Assembly: GCA_964471945.1 (NCBI GenBank)
Contig: CAYYIJ010000022.1
Location: 1 to 27,824 of the forward strand
Reading direction: 5' to 3'
DNA: 27,824 nt
DNA from: JASEHD01 sp964471945
GTDB lineage: Bacteria; Bacteroidota; Ignavibacteria; UBA10030; SZUA-254
This document shows, piece after piece, positions 8,100 through 16,063 of this stretch (position 1 is its first letter; every line of letters starts with the position of its first letter). Below the pieces are notes generated by a model. That model was given only the letters and a program-made list of their open reading frames with translations, did no database searches and was not told the DNA's origin. The translations under genes were made by a program, and so were the position numbers.

Positions 8100-8951
8100 T
8101 TATAAGGTTTTATCTTCGAGATCTAACATATGACTCTTGCAGCCGCGTCTTGCACATATCTGAACAATTCCACCACCCTGAACAATCATTGGAATCATAG
8201 ATGCGCTACATACGGTACAATTTGAAGCACCGATTAATTCAGAATTACAATGTGGACAAAAGAAATGAACTATCGTGTCGGTAGGAATTTCGTCACCTGT
8301 TTCTATCGTGTAACTTCCATAAAGAGATGACAATCTAACCCATCCGTGTTCTTGTCCGTAGGACAGAGTAACTTTAATTGAGGGATGGCCATCAATAAAA
8401 TGCTCTGTATCCATTAAACTGTGGTTACAGCGTGAGCAATTAACTTTGAGTGGGAAAACTCTTTCATCCTTTGTAATCTCAACTTTATCTAAACCCTCCC
8501 GGGTTTGATGAATTATATCTTTGATTTGATTTGTGTTGACATGGGGAAAGTAATGACCATCTATAACAACTACAGGAGCTATTGCACATGCACCCAAGCA
8601 TCGAACAGTTTCGAGTGTAAATTCGCCATCAGTTGTTGTTGCTCCATCGCTTTTTATTTTTAAATCTTTTTCAAATTCCTCAACAACTGCTGGTCCACCT
8701 CTAACGTGACATGCTGTTCCCAGGCAAACCGAAGTCAGATGTTTTCCCCTTGGTTTTAATCTGAAGGCACGATAAAATGTTGCAACACCATATATATCGA
8801 CAATATTGAGATCCGTTTTATCTGCAACGGTTCTTAACACATCCTCTGGAAGATAACCGTACTTAGATTGGATTTCTTCGAGAATCGAGATCAATCCGCC
8901 CCGACGGTTTTTATATTTATCTACTATGGGTAGAATACTTTCTGGATTCAT
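8100..8951 (-). CDS. NuoE/HydC-like 2Fe-2S subunit with C-terminal zinc-ribbon extension
   Basis: Protein of 283 aa and first gene of the minus-strand operon. Residues 1-155 are a standard NuoE (24 kDa) domain: a helical N-terminus with YGYLPEDVLRTVA, then the thioredoxin-like fold with 2Fe-2S ligands C76, C81, C118 and C122 (VCLGTAC and RCLGAC). In HydABC, NuoEF and StnABC enzymes this subunit passes electrons to or from the NuoF flavin. The extra 125 residues are unusual. They hold paired cysteines C172/C175, C232/C235, C245/C248 and C266/C271, consistent with zinc ribbons or an additional Fe-S site. An AAGGA site lies 5 bases before the ATG, and a promoter is visible about 115 bases upstream. 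The next gene starts about 20 bases downstream. Confidence 0.9.
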   Translation of the reverse strand: MNPESILPIVDKYKNRRGGLISILEEIQSKYGYLPEDVLRTVADKTDLNIVDIYGVATFYRAFRLKPRGKHLTSVCLGTACHVRGGPAVVEEFEKDLKIKSDGATTTDGEFTLETVRCLGACAIAPVVVIDGHYFPHVNTNQIKDIIHQTREGLDKVEITKDERVFPLKVNCSRCNHSLMDTEHFIDGHPSIKVTLSYGQEHGWVRLSSLYGSYTIETGDEIPTDTIVHFFCPHCNSELIGASNCTVCSASMIPMIVQGGGIVQICARRGCKSHMLDLEDKTL

Positions 8952-9064
8952 GTGCTTCCTTATTAAAATTTTTATAACAATGATTACTCAGAATTGTCAG
9001 ACCAGAATCTTTCCATCAATGCATCGTATCAACCTCCAAACAATTTGCACGTTTTCAACACCTA

Positions 9065-9093
9065 ATTATAGCAAAACAAAATTAAAATAGCAA
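9065..9093 (-). promoter_or_regulatory. Sigma70-type promoter of the NuoEF-GltD operon
   Basis: On the minus strand TTGCTA (9093-9088) and a perfect TATAAT (9070-9065) are separated by 17 bases. Transcription would start near 9058 and leave a leader of about 107 bases before the NuoE-like ATG. The call rests on sequence match and position only. Confidence 0.5.
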
Positions 9094-9161
9094 TCTCTAT
9101 TCCAAAGTTAAATAGAGAAATAAATATATTATTCCTTTTCCTTAATCGAATAATGTTATGT

Positions 9162-9240
9162 ATATCGGATATTCTTATGCGTAGATATTATTAATATCAA
9201 GTATGAAAACCGATTTGTGTGAAGATTCTCATAAATGAGA
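9162..9240. promoter_or_regulatory. Three short palindromes, candidate operators
   Basis: Within 80 bases lie ATATC-G-GATAT (9162-9172), GATATT-ATT-AATATC (9184-9198) and TCTCAT-AA-ATGAGA (9227-9240). The first two share the GATAT half-site and are centred 24 bases apart. They lie upstream of both divergent units and could bind a dimeric regulator. Short AT-rich palindromes also arise by chance, and no known consensus is matched. Confidence 0.3.
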
Positions 9241-9318
9241 TACATAATGGAATAAACATTTCTTTTCTAACTTCTCTGTTTTGTTCTTTCACTCGGTTTT
9301 CAGTATATTTTTAAAGCA

Positions 9319-9324
9319 TATAAT
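9319..9324 (+). promoter_or_regulatory. Possible -10 element before panD
   Basis: A perfect TATAAT ends 12 bases before the panD ATG. The -35 position (about 9296-9301, GTTTTC) is weak. If used, it would give an almost leaderless message, which fits the absence of a clear Shine-Dalgarno site before panD. Confidence 0.35.
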
Positions 9325-9336
9325 TATTGGGTTAAT

Positions 9337-9714
9337 ATGAGAACATATTTAAAATCTAAAATACATAATGCGACTGTCACAGAAGCAAACTTGAAATACG
9401 TTGGATCAATCACCATCGATGAAGCTTTGATGAAAAAAGTAGATATTGCTGAGTACGAAAAAGTATTGGTCGTGGATAATGTAAATGGTAATAGGTTGGA
9501 AACGTACGTAATTAAAGGAAAGAAAAACTCTGGTAAGATTTGTATGAATGGAGCTGCTGCCCATCTCATTAAAAAGGGAGATGAAATTATTATTATGACA
9601 TTCCAGATTTCAACTAAACCTCTCAAACCCAAAATCATTATTGTAGATAAGCATAATAAGTTTGTAGACTACACAAAAGAGGAGTTAGACAAACTGAAAA
9701 ACACTTGCTGTTAG
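9337..9714 (+). CDS. panD: Aspartate 1-decarboxylase
   Basis: Pyruvoyl enzyme of 125 aa converting L-aspartate to beta-alanine for pantothenate and coenzyme A synthesis. The proenzyme cleaves itself between Gly23 and Ser24 (YVGSITID), where the serine becomes the pyruvoyl group. Other active-site residues sit one position before their E. coli counterparts: K9, R53, T56, Y57 and N71 (MNGAAAHL). Length is normal for the family. It stands apart from the downstream genes by 204 bases that contain a weak hairpin and a likely new promoter, so it may be a single-gene unit. No other pantothenate gene is in view. Confidence 0.95.
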   Translation: MRTYLKSKIHNATVTEANLKYVGSITIDEALMKKVDIAEYEKVLVVDNVNGNRLETYVIKGKKNSGKICMNGAAAHLIKKGDEIIIMTFQISTKPLKPKIIIVDKHNKFVDYTKEELDKLKNTCC

Positions 9715-9774
9715 ATATTTATAAATAGATTTATTGGAGCGTTGGTCCATTATCCGTTGCTTATCACCTGTGAC

Positions 9775-9820
9775 AACCTCTGAAATTTAGATTCTCAAAT
9801 GTGAGAGGTTTTAAGTGTTT
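9775..9820 (+). terminator. Weak hairpin after panD, possible terminator
   Basis: AACCTCT (9775-9781) pairs with AGAGGTT (9804-9810) over 7 bases with a 22-base loop, followed by TTAAGTGTTT. A smaller hairpin, TCTCA/TGAGA around AATG, overlaps the same bases and excludes the first. The T run is poor, so termination is uncertain. Confidence 0.3.
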
Positions 9821-9851
9821 AATTAATATCAATATAGTTTTTTATCTGGCA

Positions 9852-9879
9852 TACAAATTGACATTTCTTATAGTATAAT
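9852..9879 (+). promoter_or_regulatory. Likely promoter of the ald cluster
   Basis: A perfect TATAAT is at 9874-9879, 39 bases before the ald ATG. The conventional -35 position (about 9852-9857) is only a weak match. A perfect TTGACA at 9858-9863 is too close (10-base spacer) to be its usual partner. Confidence 0.4.
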
Positions 9880-9918
9880 CACTGGTTTTCTTGTTTATTA
9901 ATAAAACTTTAGAGCAAC

Positions 9919-11040
9919 ATGAACATCGGTATATTAAAAGAGAATCCTGCTCACGAAAGACGTATAGCGTTAACACCCGCTGGTGTACAAACACTTGTGA
10001 GCGAGGGGAACCATGTCTACATCGAAAAAGATGCTGGAATAGCCGCGCATTTTTCAAACGATCAATATGAAAAAGTTGGAGCAATGATTGTTTATTCAAA
10101 CGATGAAATATTCGGTCGGTCCGAGATTGTTTTAAAAATTTCTCCACCAACACTTGAAGAATGTGAAAAGTTGATTGATTCTCAAACGTTGTTATCTGCA
10201 CTTCATCTATCGGTAGCAAAACAGAAAGTTATTGAGCTTCTGTTGGAAAAAAACATATGTGCAATCGGGTACGAGCTGATAGAAGACCAAAATGGTGATC
10301 TTCCTGTTCTTCAACTGATGAGCGAGATTGCAGGATTGATGGCGACTCAGGTAGCAGCACGATTCCTTGAGAGCAGCGCGAACGGTCGAGGAATTGTGAT
10401 GGGTGGTATTACTGGAATTCCACCAGCTACAGTTCTAATTATTGGTGCTGGGACAGTTGGACAAACCGCGGCAAGAATTGCATATAATCTTGGTGCCGAA
10501 GTAATAGTTCTTGACAAAGATCTGCGGCGAATTCGTACGCTTGCAAATCAATTTAATTATCGGATCGTAACTGCTATAGCAAATGAATATAATATTAAGA
10601 AAGCAATTCAATTTGCAGATGTGGTCATCGGGGCGGTTCTGATAAAAGCAGAGCGTGCGCCTCATGTGATTACAGAAGATATGGTGAAGATGATGAAACC
10701 TGGCTCGATCATTATTGATGTTTCGATCGATCAGGGAGGATGTATTGCCACAAGCCGATTAACTACATTAGAGAATCCAACTTATATTTTGCATAATGTT
10801 ATTCATTATTGTGTTCCGAATATGCCGGCAAATGTTGCCCGCAGTGCAACTTATGGCTTGACGAATGCATTGCTTCCCTATCTTTTAGAGATGACACAAT
10901 TAGGAATTGTCAGTGCCTTGAAAGTGAATAAGGGACTCGCCGCGGGTGTATGTACTTATTGTGGTGTAATCACGAAGGAAGGAATCGCACGACGTTTTGG
11001 GTTAAGTTCGCATGATATTTTTTCTCTTATCAGCATTTGA
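9919..11040 (+). CDS. ald: Alanine dehydrogenase
   Basis: NAD-dependent enzyme of 373 aa that interconverts L-alanine with pyruvate plus ammonia. Catalytic residues known from the family are present at the expected places: R15 (HERRIALTP), the lysine in VLKISPP (K73) and H96 (SALHLS). The Rossmann nucleotide site is IIGAGTVG near 175-181, and the signature DVSIDQGGC lies near residue 272. Length matches the family's usual 370 or so. It lacks the extra domain of transhydrogenase alpha subunits, so alanine dehydrogenase is the better reading. It heads a same-strand run with a CoA-transferase and malic enzyme, which fits pyruvate-centred fermentation or nitrogen assimilation. Confidence 0.92.
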   Translation: MNIGILKENPAHERRIALTPAGVQTLVSEGNHVYIEKDAGIAAHFSNDQYEKVGAMIVYSNDEIFGRSEIVLKISPPTLEECEKLIDSQTLLSALHLSVAKQKVIELLLEKNICAIGYELIEDQNGDLPVLQLMSEIAGLMATQVAARFLESSANGRGIVMGGITGIPPATVLIIGAGTVGQTAARIAYNLGAEVIVLDKDLRRIRTLANQFNYRIVTAIANEYNIKKAIQFADVVIGAVLIKAERAPHVITEDMVKMMKPGSIIIDVSIDQGGCIATSRLTTLENPTYILHNVIHYCVPNMPANVARSATYGLTNALLPYLLEMTQLGIVSALKVNKGLAAGVCTYCGVITKEGIARRFGLSSHDIFSLISI

Positions 11041-11060
11041 TTACTGGTTATTAGAAAATT

Positions 11061-12359
11061 ATGAATTGGGTATATCAATATAAAGATAAACTTACAACAC
11101 CTGAAAAAGCTGTTTCTGTTGTTAAAAGTAACGATAAAATATTCATCAGTGGTAACGCAGCTACTCCTTTTGCACTACTGGAGGCGCTCGCAGCGCGAAA
11201 GAATGAACTTCAGAATGTAGAAATCAACCATGTTTTGCTTGTCGGAAATGATCCATTCTCAGAACCGGGGATGGAAGGTCATTTTCGTCATAATTCACTT
11301 TTTGTCGGACCAGCAGACAGACAAGCGATTAATGAAGGGCGCTCAGATTATGTGCCGGTGTTCCTCTTTGAAATTCCTGCATTGTTTGCAAAGAAAATTA
11401 TATCTCTCGATGTTGCAATTGTTCAGGTTTCACCTCCGGATGAGCATGGATTCATGAGCTTCGGTGTTGAAAGTTTAACAACAAAAGCTGCCGCCGAGAG
11501 TGCGAAATATGTTATCGCACAGGTGAACGAAAACATGCCTCGCACATTGGGTGATTCTTTCATCCATGTTTCGCGTTTTCATAATTTTGTTGAAATTTCA
11601 AGCGACTTGCCCGAGTTACCCCGAAAATTACCGACAGAAGTTGAATCAAAAATTGGTAAACATGTCGCTTCTCTTGTCGAGGATAATTCTACTCTACAGC
11701 TCGGTATTGGTGGAATTCCTGATGCGGTTCTGCAATCGTTGATGGACAAACATGATCTTGGTGTTCATACCGAAATGGTCTCTGACGGTATAGTGAAACT
11801 TGTCGAAGCTGGAATTATTACAAACGCAAAAAAAACGATTCATCGAGGAAAGATAATAGCAACGTTCATTTTTGGCTCTAAACAATTATATTCATTTGTC
11901 GATAACAATCCGTTATTCGAAGTTCATCCGTGCGATTATACAAACGATCCGTTCATTATCGCACAGAATGATAAAATGGTAGCTATCAATTCAGCCATCG
12001 AAGTTGATATAACTGGTCAAGTGTGTTCTGATTCAATTGGAACAAAAATTTACAGTGGTTTCGGTGGCCAATTAGATTTCATTCGCGGTGCGGCATATTC
12101 AAAAGGTGGAAAACCAATCATCGCACTGCCTTCTACAGCAAAAAAAAATACGGTCTCACGAATCGTTGCCAATTTAAAACGAGGTGCCGGCGTTGTTACA
12201 TCAAGAGGTGATGTTCATTATATTGTTACTGAATATGGTATTGCTGAACTTCACGGCAAGAACATTCGTCAACGAGCAAGAGCGTTGATTGATATTGCAC
12301 ATCCCAAATTTCGTGAAGAACTTGAAAAATATTCGTTTGAACATAAGATTTTAAGATAG
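11061..12359 (+). CDS. Acetyl-CoA hydrolase/4-hydroxybutyrate CoA-transferase family protein
   Basis: Protein of 432 aa of the class I CoA-transferase family that exchanges CoA between an acyl-CoA and a free carboxylic acid. The catalytic glutamate that forms the enzyme-CoA thioester in 4-hydroxybutyrate CoA-transferase (Glu238) falls at exactly E238 here, in VHTEMVSDG. The later conserved stretches GQVCSDSIG and GFGGQLDFIRGA are also present. Family members act on acetate, butyrate, 4-hydroxybutyrate, propionate or succinate, and the donor-acceptor pair cannot be told from sequence. It lies 20 bases after ald and 21 before maeB. Together with the oxoacid oxidoreductase downstream it could recover acyl-CoA energy as acetyl-CoA. 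Confidence 0.9.
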   Translation: MNWVYQYKDKLTTPEKAVSVVKSNDKIFISGNAATPFALLEALAARKNELQNVEINHVLLVGNDPFSEPGMEGHFRHNSLFVGPADRQAINEGRSDYVPVFLFEIPALFAKKIISLDVAIVQVSPPDEHGFMSFGVESLTTKAAAESAKYVIAQVNENMPRTLGDSFIHVSRFHNFVEISSDLPELPRKLPTEVESKIGKHVASLVEDNSTLQLGIGGIPDAVLQSLMDKHDLGVHTEMVSDGIVKLVEAGIITNAKKTIHRGKIIATFIFGSKQLYSFVDNNPLFEVHPCDYTNDPFIIAQNDKMVAINSAIEVDITGQVCSDSIGTKIYSGFGGQLDFIRGAAYSKGGKPIIALPSTAKKNTVSRIVANLKRGAGVVTSRGDVHYIVTEYGIAELHGKNIRQRARALIDIAHPKFREELEKYSFEHKILR

Positions 12360-12380
12360 GTATATATAGGAGATTTATGA

Positions 12381-14633
12381 ATGATTAAGAAACAAGATTC
12401 ACTCGATTACCATTCGCAAGGTCGTCGGGGAAAAATTGAAGTTATACCTACAAAACCATGTGCAACACAGCGAGATCTATCGCTTGCATATTCGCCGGGT
12501 GTTGCTGAACCATGCTTAGAAATCGAAAAGAATCCAGATGATGCTTTTCTCTATACCGCAAAAGGTAACTTAGTAGCGGTTCTAAGCAATGGGACGGCGG
12601 TATTGGGGTTAGGTGATATCGGAGCACTTGCCGGCAAACCGGTCATGGAAGGTAAGGGTGTACTCTTTAAGAAGTTTGCCGACGTGGATGTGTTTGACAT
12701 TGAAATAGATTCTCATGATCCGAAGGAAATTATAAAAGCTGTTAAGCTGTTAGAACCGACATTCGGTGGAATCAATCTTGAAGATATTAAAGCGCCCGAA
12801 TGTTTCGAGATCGAAGAAGAGCTTAAAAAGATTATGAGTATCCCTGTTTTCCACGATGATCAACATGGGACAGCAATCATCAGTGGTGCGGCATTATTGA
12901 ATGCTCTGGACATTGTTGGAAAGAAAATCGATCAGATAAAGGTTGTATTCAGCGGGGCAGGCGCATCGGGGATAGCATGTGCAAAATTTTATGAAACACT
13001 TGGAGTAAAACACAGCAATATTCGATTAGTAGATACAAAAGGTGTTGTTTACCTTGGTCGGAAAGAAGGTATGAACAAGTATAAAGAGTACTTTGCCGTT
13101 GATACGAAAGACCGCACACTGGAGGATGCGATGAAGGATGCAGATGTATTCTGCGGTGTATCCGTGAAAGACCTTGTTACCAAAGAAATGGTAAAATCAA
13201 TGGCAGATAAGCCAATTGTTTTTGCAATGGCAAATCCGGATCCTGAAATAACATATCCTGATGCAGTGGCTGCTCGCAGCGATATCATTATGGGAACTGG
13301 TCGTTCCGACTATCCGAATCAAGTAAACAATGTTCTCGGTTTTCCGTTTATCTTTCGCGGTGCATTAGATGTTCGCGCAAAACAAATCAATGACGAAATG
13401 AAAGTTGCGGCAGCGATGTCTCTCGCAAAGCTCGCAAAGGAAGATGTCCCCGATTCTGTTATCCGTGCTTATGGCGGGAAGAAAATCGAATTTGGAAAGG
13501 AATACATCATTCCCAAGCCGCTTGATCCGCGTGTTTTATTATGGGAAGCACCGGCAGTTGCCAGAGCGGCTATGGAAACTGGTGTTGCACGAATTCAAAT
13601 AAAAGACTTTGAAGAATATAAAGATCAATTAGAAGCACGGCTTGGAAAATCTCGTGAAGTGATGAGGGTATTCATTCATCAAGCAAGAAAATCTCCAAAG
13701 AAGATTGTATTTCCTGAAGGTGAAGAAATAAAAATTCTCCGTGCAGCACAAATAATACTCGATGAAAAGATTGCACACCCGATTCTTTTAGGTGACCTGG
13801 ATATAATTAAACAGAAAGCCAAGGAAATTAACGCTGACCTTGAAGGGATCGAAGTCATAAATCCTATCAACTCTAAAAAGTATAAAGATTACGTTGCCAA
13901 ATTTTATGAATACCGAAAACGGAAAGGTATAACTCATTTCGATGCGGTACGATTGTTGAAGATAAACAATTACTACGGGATGATGATGGTTCGTGAAGGC
14001 GATGCTGACGGCTTGATTTCCGGATTGACACAGCATTATCCCGATACTGTTCGCCCGGCACTACAAATTATTGGTCATAAAGATGGAACAGATGTGGTCG
14101 CAGGTTTGTACATGATGATTTTTAAAAATGAGATTATCTTTATTGCTGATGCAACAGTTAACATCGATCCAGACTCTGAACAGCTTGCACAAATTGCAAT
14201 GCTAACTGCTGAGAAAGTTCGACAGTACGATGTTGAGCCGAGGATAGCTATGTTGTCGTTCAGTAATTTTGGTAGCACGCATCATCCTATGTCTGATAAA
14301 ATTCGGAAAGCTGTCGAGATAGTAAAACAGCGTATGCCTAAACTAATGATCGATGGAGAAATGCAAGCCGATACGGCTGTTGTTCCGGAAATTATCAATG
14401 AGATATATCCCTTTAGCACACTAAAAGGTGGGGCGAATGTTCTCATCTGTCCGGGTTTAACATCGGCGAACATTGCATATAAATTGTTAGCTCGACTTGG
14501 TGGTGCAACGGCGGTTGGTCCAATTCTGATGGGAATTCAGAAACCAGTCTATCTTCTAATTCCGGGTAATGATGTAACAGATATTGTAAACATCACTGCA
14601 ATGGCAGTTCAAGATGCTCAGTTATCTGATTAG
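12381..14633 (+). CDS. maeB: NADP-dependent malic enzyme with phosphotransacetylase-like C-terminal domain
   Basis: Cytosolic enzyme of 750 aa decarboxylating malate to pyruvate with reduction of NADP. Residues 1-425 are the malic enzyme: catalytic tyrosine in AYSPGVAEP (Y37), metal-site ED and FHDDQHGTA (157-165), and the nucleotide fold FSGAGASG (190-197). Residues from about 430 on (SPKKIVFPEGEE, then the DGLISGLTQHYPDTVRPALQ region) are the phosphotransacetylase-like domain. In this family that domain is regulatory, sensing acetyl-CoA, rather than catalytic. Length matches MaeB. A GGAG site lies 10 bases before the ATG. It supplies pyruvate and NADPH, the latter a possible substrate of the GltD site encoded on the other strand. 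Confidence 0.95.
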   Translation: MIKKQDSLDYHSQGRRGKIEVIPTKPCATQRDLSLAYSPGVAEPCLEIEKNPDDAFLYTAKGNLVAVLSNGTAVLGLGDIGALAGKPVMEGKGVLFKKFADVDVFDIEIDSHDPKEIIKAVKLLEPTFGGINLEDIKAPECFEIEEELKKIMSIPVFHDDQHGTAIISGAALLNALDIVGKKIDQIKVVFSGAGASGIACAKFYETLGVKHSNIRLVDTKGVVYLGRKEGMNKYKEYFAVDTKDRTLEDAMKDADVFCGVSVKDLVTKEMVKSMADKPIVFAMANPDPEITYPDAVAARSDIIMGTGRSDYPNQVNNVLGFPFIFRGALDVRAKQINDEMKVAAAMSLAKLAKEDVPDSVIRAYGGKKIEFGKEYIIPKPLDPRVLLWEAPAVARAAMETGVARIQIKDFEEYKDQLEARLGKSREVMRVFIHQARKSPKKIVFPEGEEIKILRAAQIILDEKIAHPILLGDLDIIKQKAKEINADLEGIEVINPINSKKYKDYVAKFYEYRKRKGITHFDAVRLLKINNYYGMMMVREGDADGLISGLTQHYPDTVRPALQIIGHKDGTDVVAGLYMMIFKNEIIFIADATVNIDPDSEQLAQIAMLTAEKVRQYDVEPRIAMLSFSNFGSTHHPMSDKIRKAVEIVKQRMPKLMIDGEMQADTAVVPEIINEIYPFSTLKGGANVLICPGLTSANIAYKLLARLGGATAVGPILMGIQKPVYLLIPGNDVTDIVNITAMAVQDAQLSD

Positions 14634-14669
14634 AAAATTAATATTGAATAATTAAGAAAAGGAAATTTA

Positions 14670-14984
14670 ATGGCAATACGTGGAACTGTAAAGATTGACA
14701 TCGAGACTTGCAAGGGTTGCGAGCTTTGTGTTGAATCTTGCCCTCAAGATAGTCTTGAAATGTCGAAAGAAATAAACAATAAAGGTTATCACTATGCTGT
14801 TCTTGTAAAAGATAACTGCACTGGTTGTATCAATTGTGCATTAGTATGCCCCGATGCAGTCATAACAGTTTATCGAGAGAGCAAGAAAAAAATTAAAGAA
14901 CCAGTCGCTGTGATTTCGAAAGTAAAACAAGATATAAGAGTTACAGTAGATAGCTCAGTCCCGAATGGAGGGGTTGATGTATGA
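14670..14984 (+). CDS. 2-oxoacid:ferredoxin oxidoreductase, delta (ferredoxin-like) subunit
   Basis: Electron-wiring subunit of 104 aa with two 4Fe-4S motifs: C14-x2-C17-x2-C20-x3-C24 and C50-x2-C53-x2-C56-x3-C60. It carries electrons from the thiamine site of the complex to free ferredoxin. The 40-residue tail after the second cluster has no further motif. It opens a tightly packed four-gene set; its end overlaps the alpha subunit by 4 bases (ATGA). An AAGGAAA site precedes the ATG. Genes of this type are named korD or vorD depending on the substrate, which is not determined here. Confidence 0.9.
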   Translation: MAIRGTVKIDIETCKGCELCVESCPQDSLEMSKEINNKGYHYAVLVKDNCTGCINCALVCPDAVITVYRESKKKIKEPVAVISKVKQDIRVTVDSSVPNGGVDV

Positions 14985-16063
14985 GTGAAATGCGTTTGAT
15001 GAAAGGAAATGAAGCCGCTGCCGAAGCAGCGATTCGAGCGGGGTGTGATGCCTACTTTGGTTATCCTATAACACCGCAATCTGAAATTATTGAATATCTT
15101 TCAGATCAGGGGCGCAAGCGCGGCACAATAATAATGCAGGTTGAGAGTGAAATCGCAGCAATCAACATGATTTATGGTGCGGCGGGTGCAGGTGCGCGTG
15201 TAATGAGTTCTTCTTCAGGTCCTGGTATAAGTTTAATGCAAGAAGGTTTATCATACATCGCTGCGGCAGAACTGCCATGTTTACTCATAAATATTAGCCG
15301 TGGCGGTCCCGGGCTCGGGACGATCCAGCCATCGCAGGGTGATTACTTACAAGCAGTGAAAGGTGGTGGCCATGGTGATTATCATCTCATCGTACTTGCA
15401 CCTGCAAGCGTTCAAGAGATGTCTGATTTTGTTTATTTCGGTTTTGATATTGCCGATAAATATCGCAATCCCGTTTTGATTCTTGCCGATGGTGCGCTTG
15501 GTCAAATGATGGAAAAGGTAGTTTTCCCCGATTATGATCTCAAACAACACAAGATTCCCAGGCCATGGGCAACAACAGGCAAAACTTCCGACCGTCCGCC
15601 AAACGTGATTACCTCACTTCATATCCATTCAGAAGAAATGGAAAAAATAAATTTCCGACTTCAAGAAAAATATCGGAAGATAGAAAAAAATGAAGTTCGT
15701 TATGAGCTGATTTCGACTGAAGATGCCGAATATCTCCTGATTGCGTTCGGATTGACAGCACGTATCTGTCAACGTGTTGTTGAGATTGCACGGCAGCAAG
15801 GATTAAAGGTCGGCCTTTTACGCCCGATTACTCTTTATCCATTCCCGTATGATATTTTGAGCAAGTTAGCTGACCAAGTGAAAGGCATCCTCGATGTTGA
15901 AATGAATGCAGGGCAAATGGTCGAGGATGTTCGCCTCGGTGTTAATGGAAAAATTCCAGTTAATTTTTATGGACGCATGGGTGGAATAATCCCGACCCCA
16001 GAAGAAATTATTCAAGCGCTCCAGAAGCTGATGAGAGCTGTTAATGTGAAGGAGAAAGTGTAA
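14981..16063 (+). CDS. 2-oxoacid:ferredoxin oxidoreductase, alpha subunit
   Basis: Protein of 360 aa with the conserved GNEAAAEAAIRAGCDAYFGYPITPQSE start and the transketolase pyrimidine-like domain of the thiamine enzyme (VESEIAAINMIYGAAGAG), followed by the transketolase C-terminal-like domain (GLLRPITLYPFP). The catalysed reaction is a 2-oxoacid plus CoA plus oxidised ferredoxin to acyl-CoA, CO2 and reduced ferredoxin. The PITPQSE signature is shared by 2-oxoglutarate (Kor) and 2-oxoisovalerate (Vor) enzymes and differs from pyruvate enzymes. I favour one of these two but cannot choose. Its stop overlaps the beta-subunit start as TAATG. Confidence 0.92.
   Translation: MSEMRLMKGNEAAAEAAIRAGCDAYFGYPITPQSEIIEYLSDQGRKRGTIIMQVESEIAAINMIYGAAGAGARVMSSSSGPGISLMQEGLSYIAAAELPCLLINISRGGPGLGTIQPSQGDYLQAVKGGGHGDYHLIVLAPASVQEMSDFVYFGFDIADKYRNPVLILADGALGQMMEKVVFPDYDLKQHKIPRPWATTGKTSDRPPNVITSLHIHSEEMEKINFRLQEKYRKIEKNEVRYELISTEDAEYLLIAFGLTARICQRVVEIARQQGLKVGLLRPITLYPFPYDILSKLADQVKGILDVEMNAGQMVEDVRLGVNGKIPVNFYGRMGGIIPTPEEIIQALQKLMRAVNVKEKV

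Larger units (their letters stand above)
8952..9336. other. Divergent intergenic region between the minus operon and panD
   Basis: These 385 bases separate two divergently transcribed units. The region holds a promoter for the minus strand (9065-9093), three short palindromes (9162-9240) and a TATAAT just before panD. I see no open frame of note, no tRNA-like structure and no recognisable riboswitch. Confidence 0.7.

Noticed and set aside
9847..9863. Sigma54 promoter (TGGCAT with TTGAC) before ald
   Set aside because: The -24 half is good, but the nearly invariant GC of the -12 element is GA here.
9858..9879. TTGACA plus TATAAT as a matched sigma70 pair before ald
   Set aside because: The spacer is 10 bases, far below the usual 16-18; only the TATAAT is kept as a likely -10.
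12377..12388. Tiny leader ORF (ATG AAT GAT TAA) overlapping the maeB start
   Set aside because: Three codons with no regulatory pattern; probably chance next to the real ATG at 12381.
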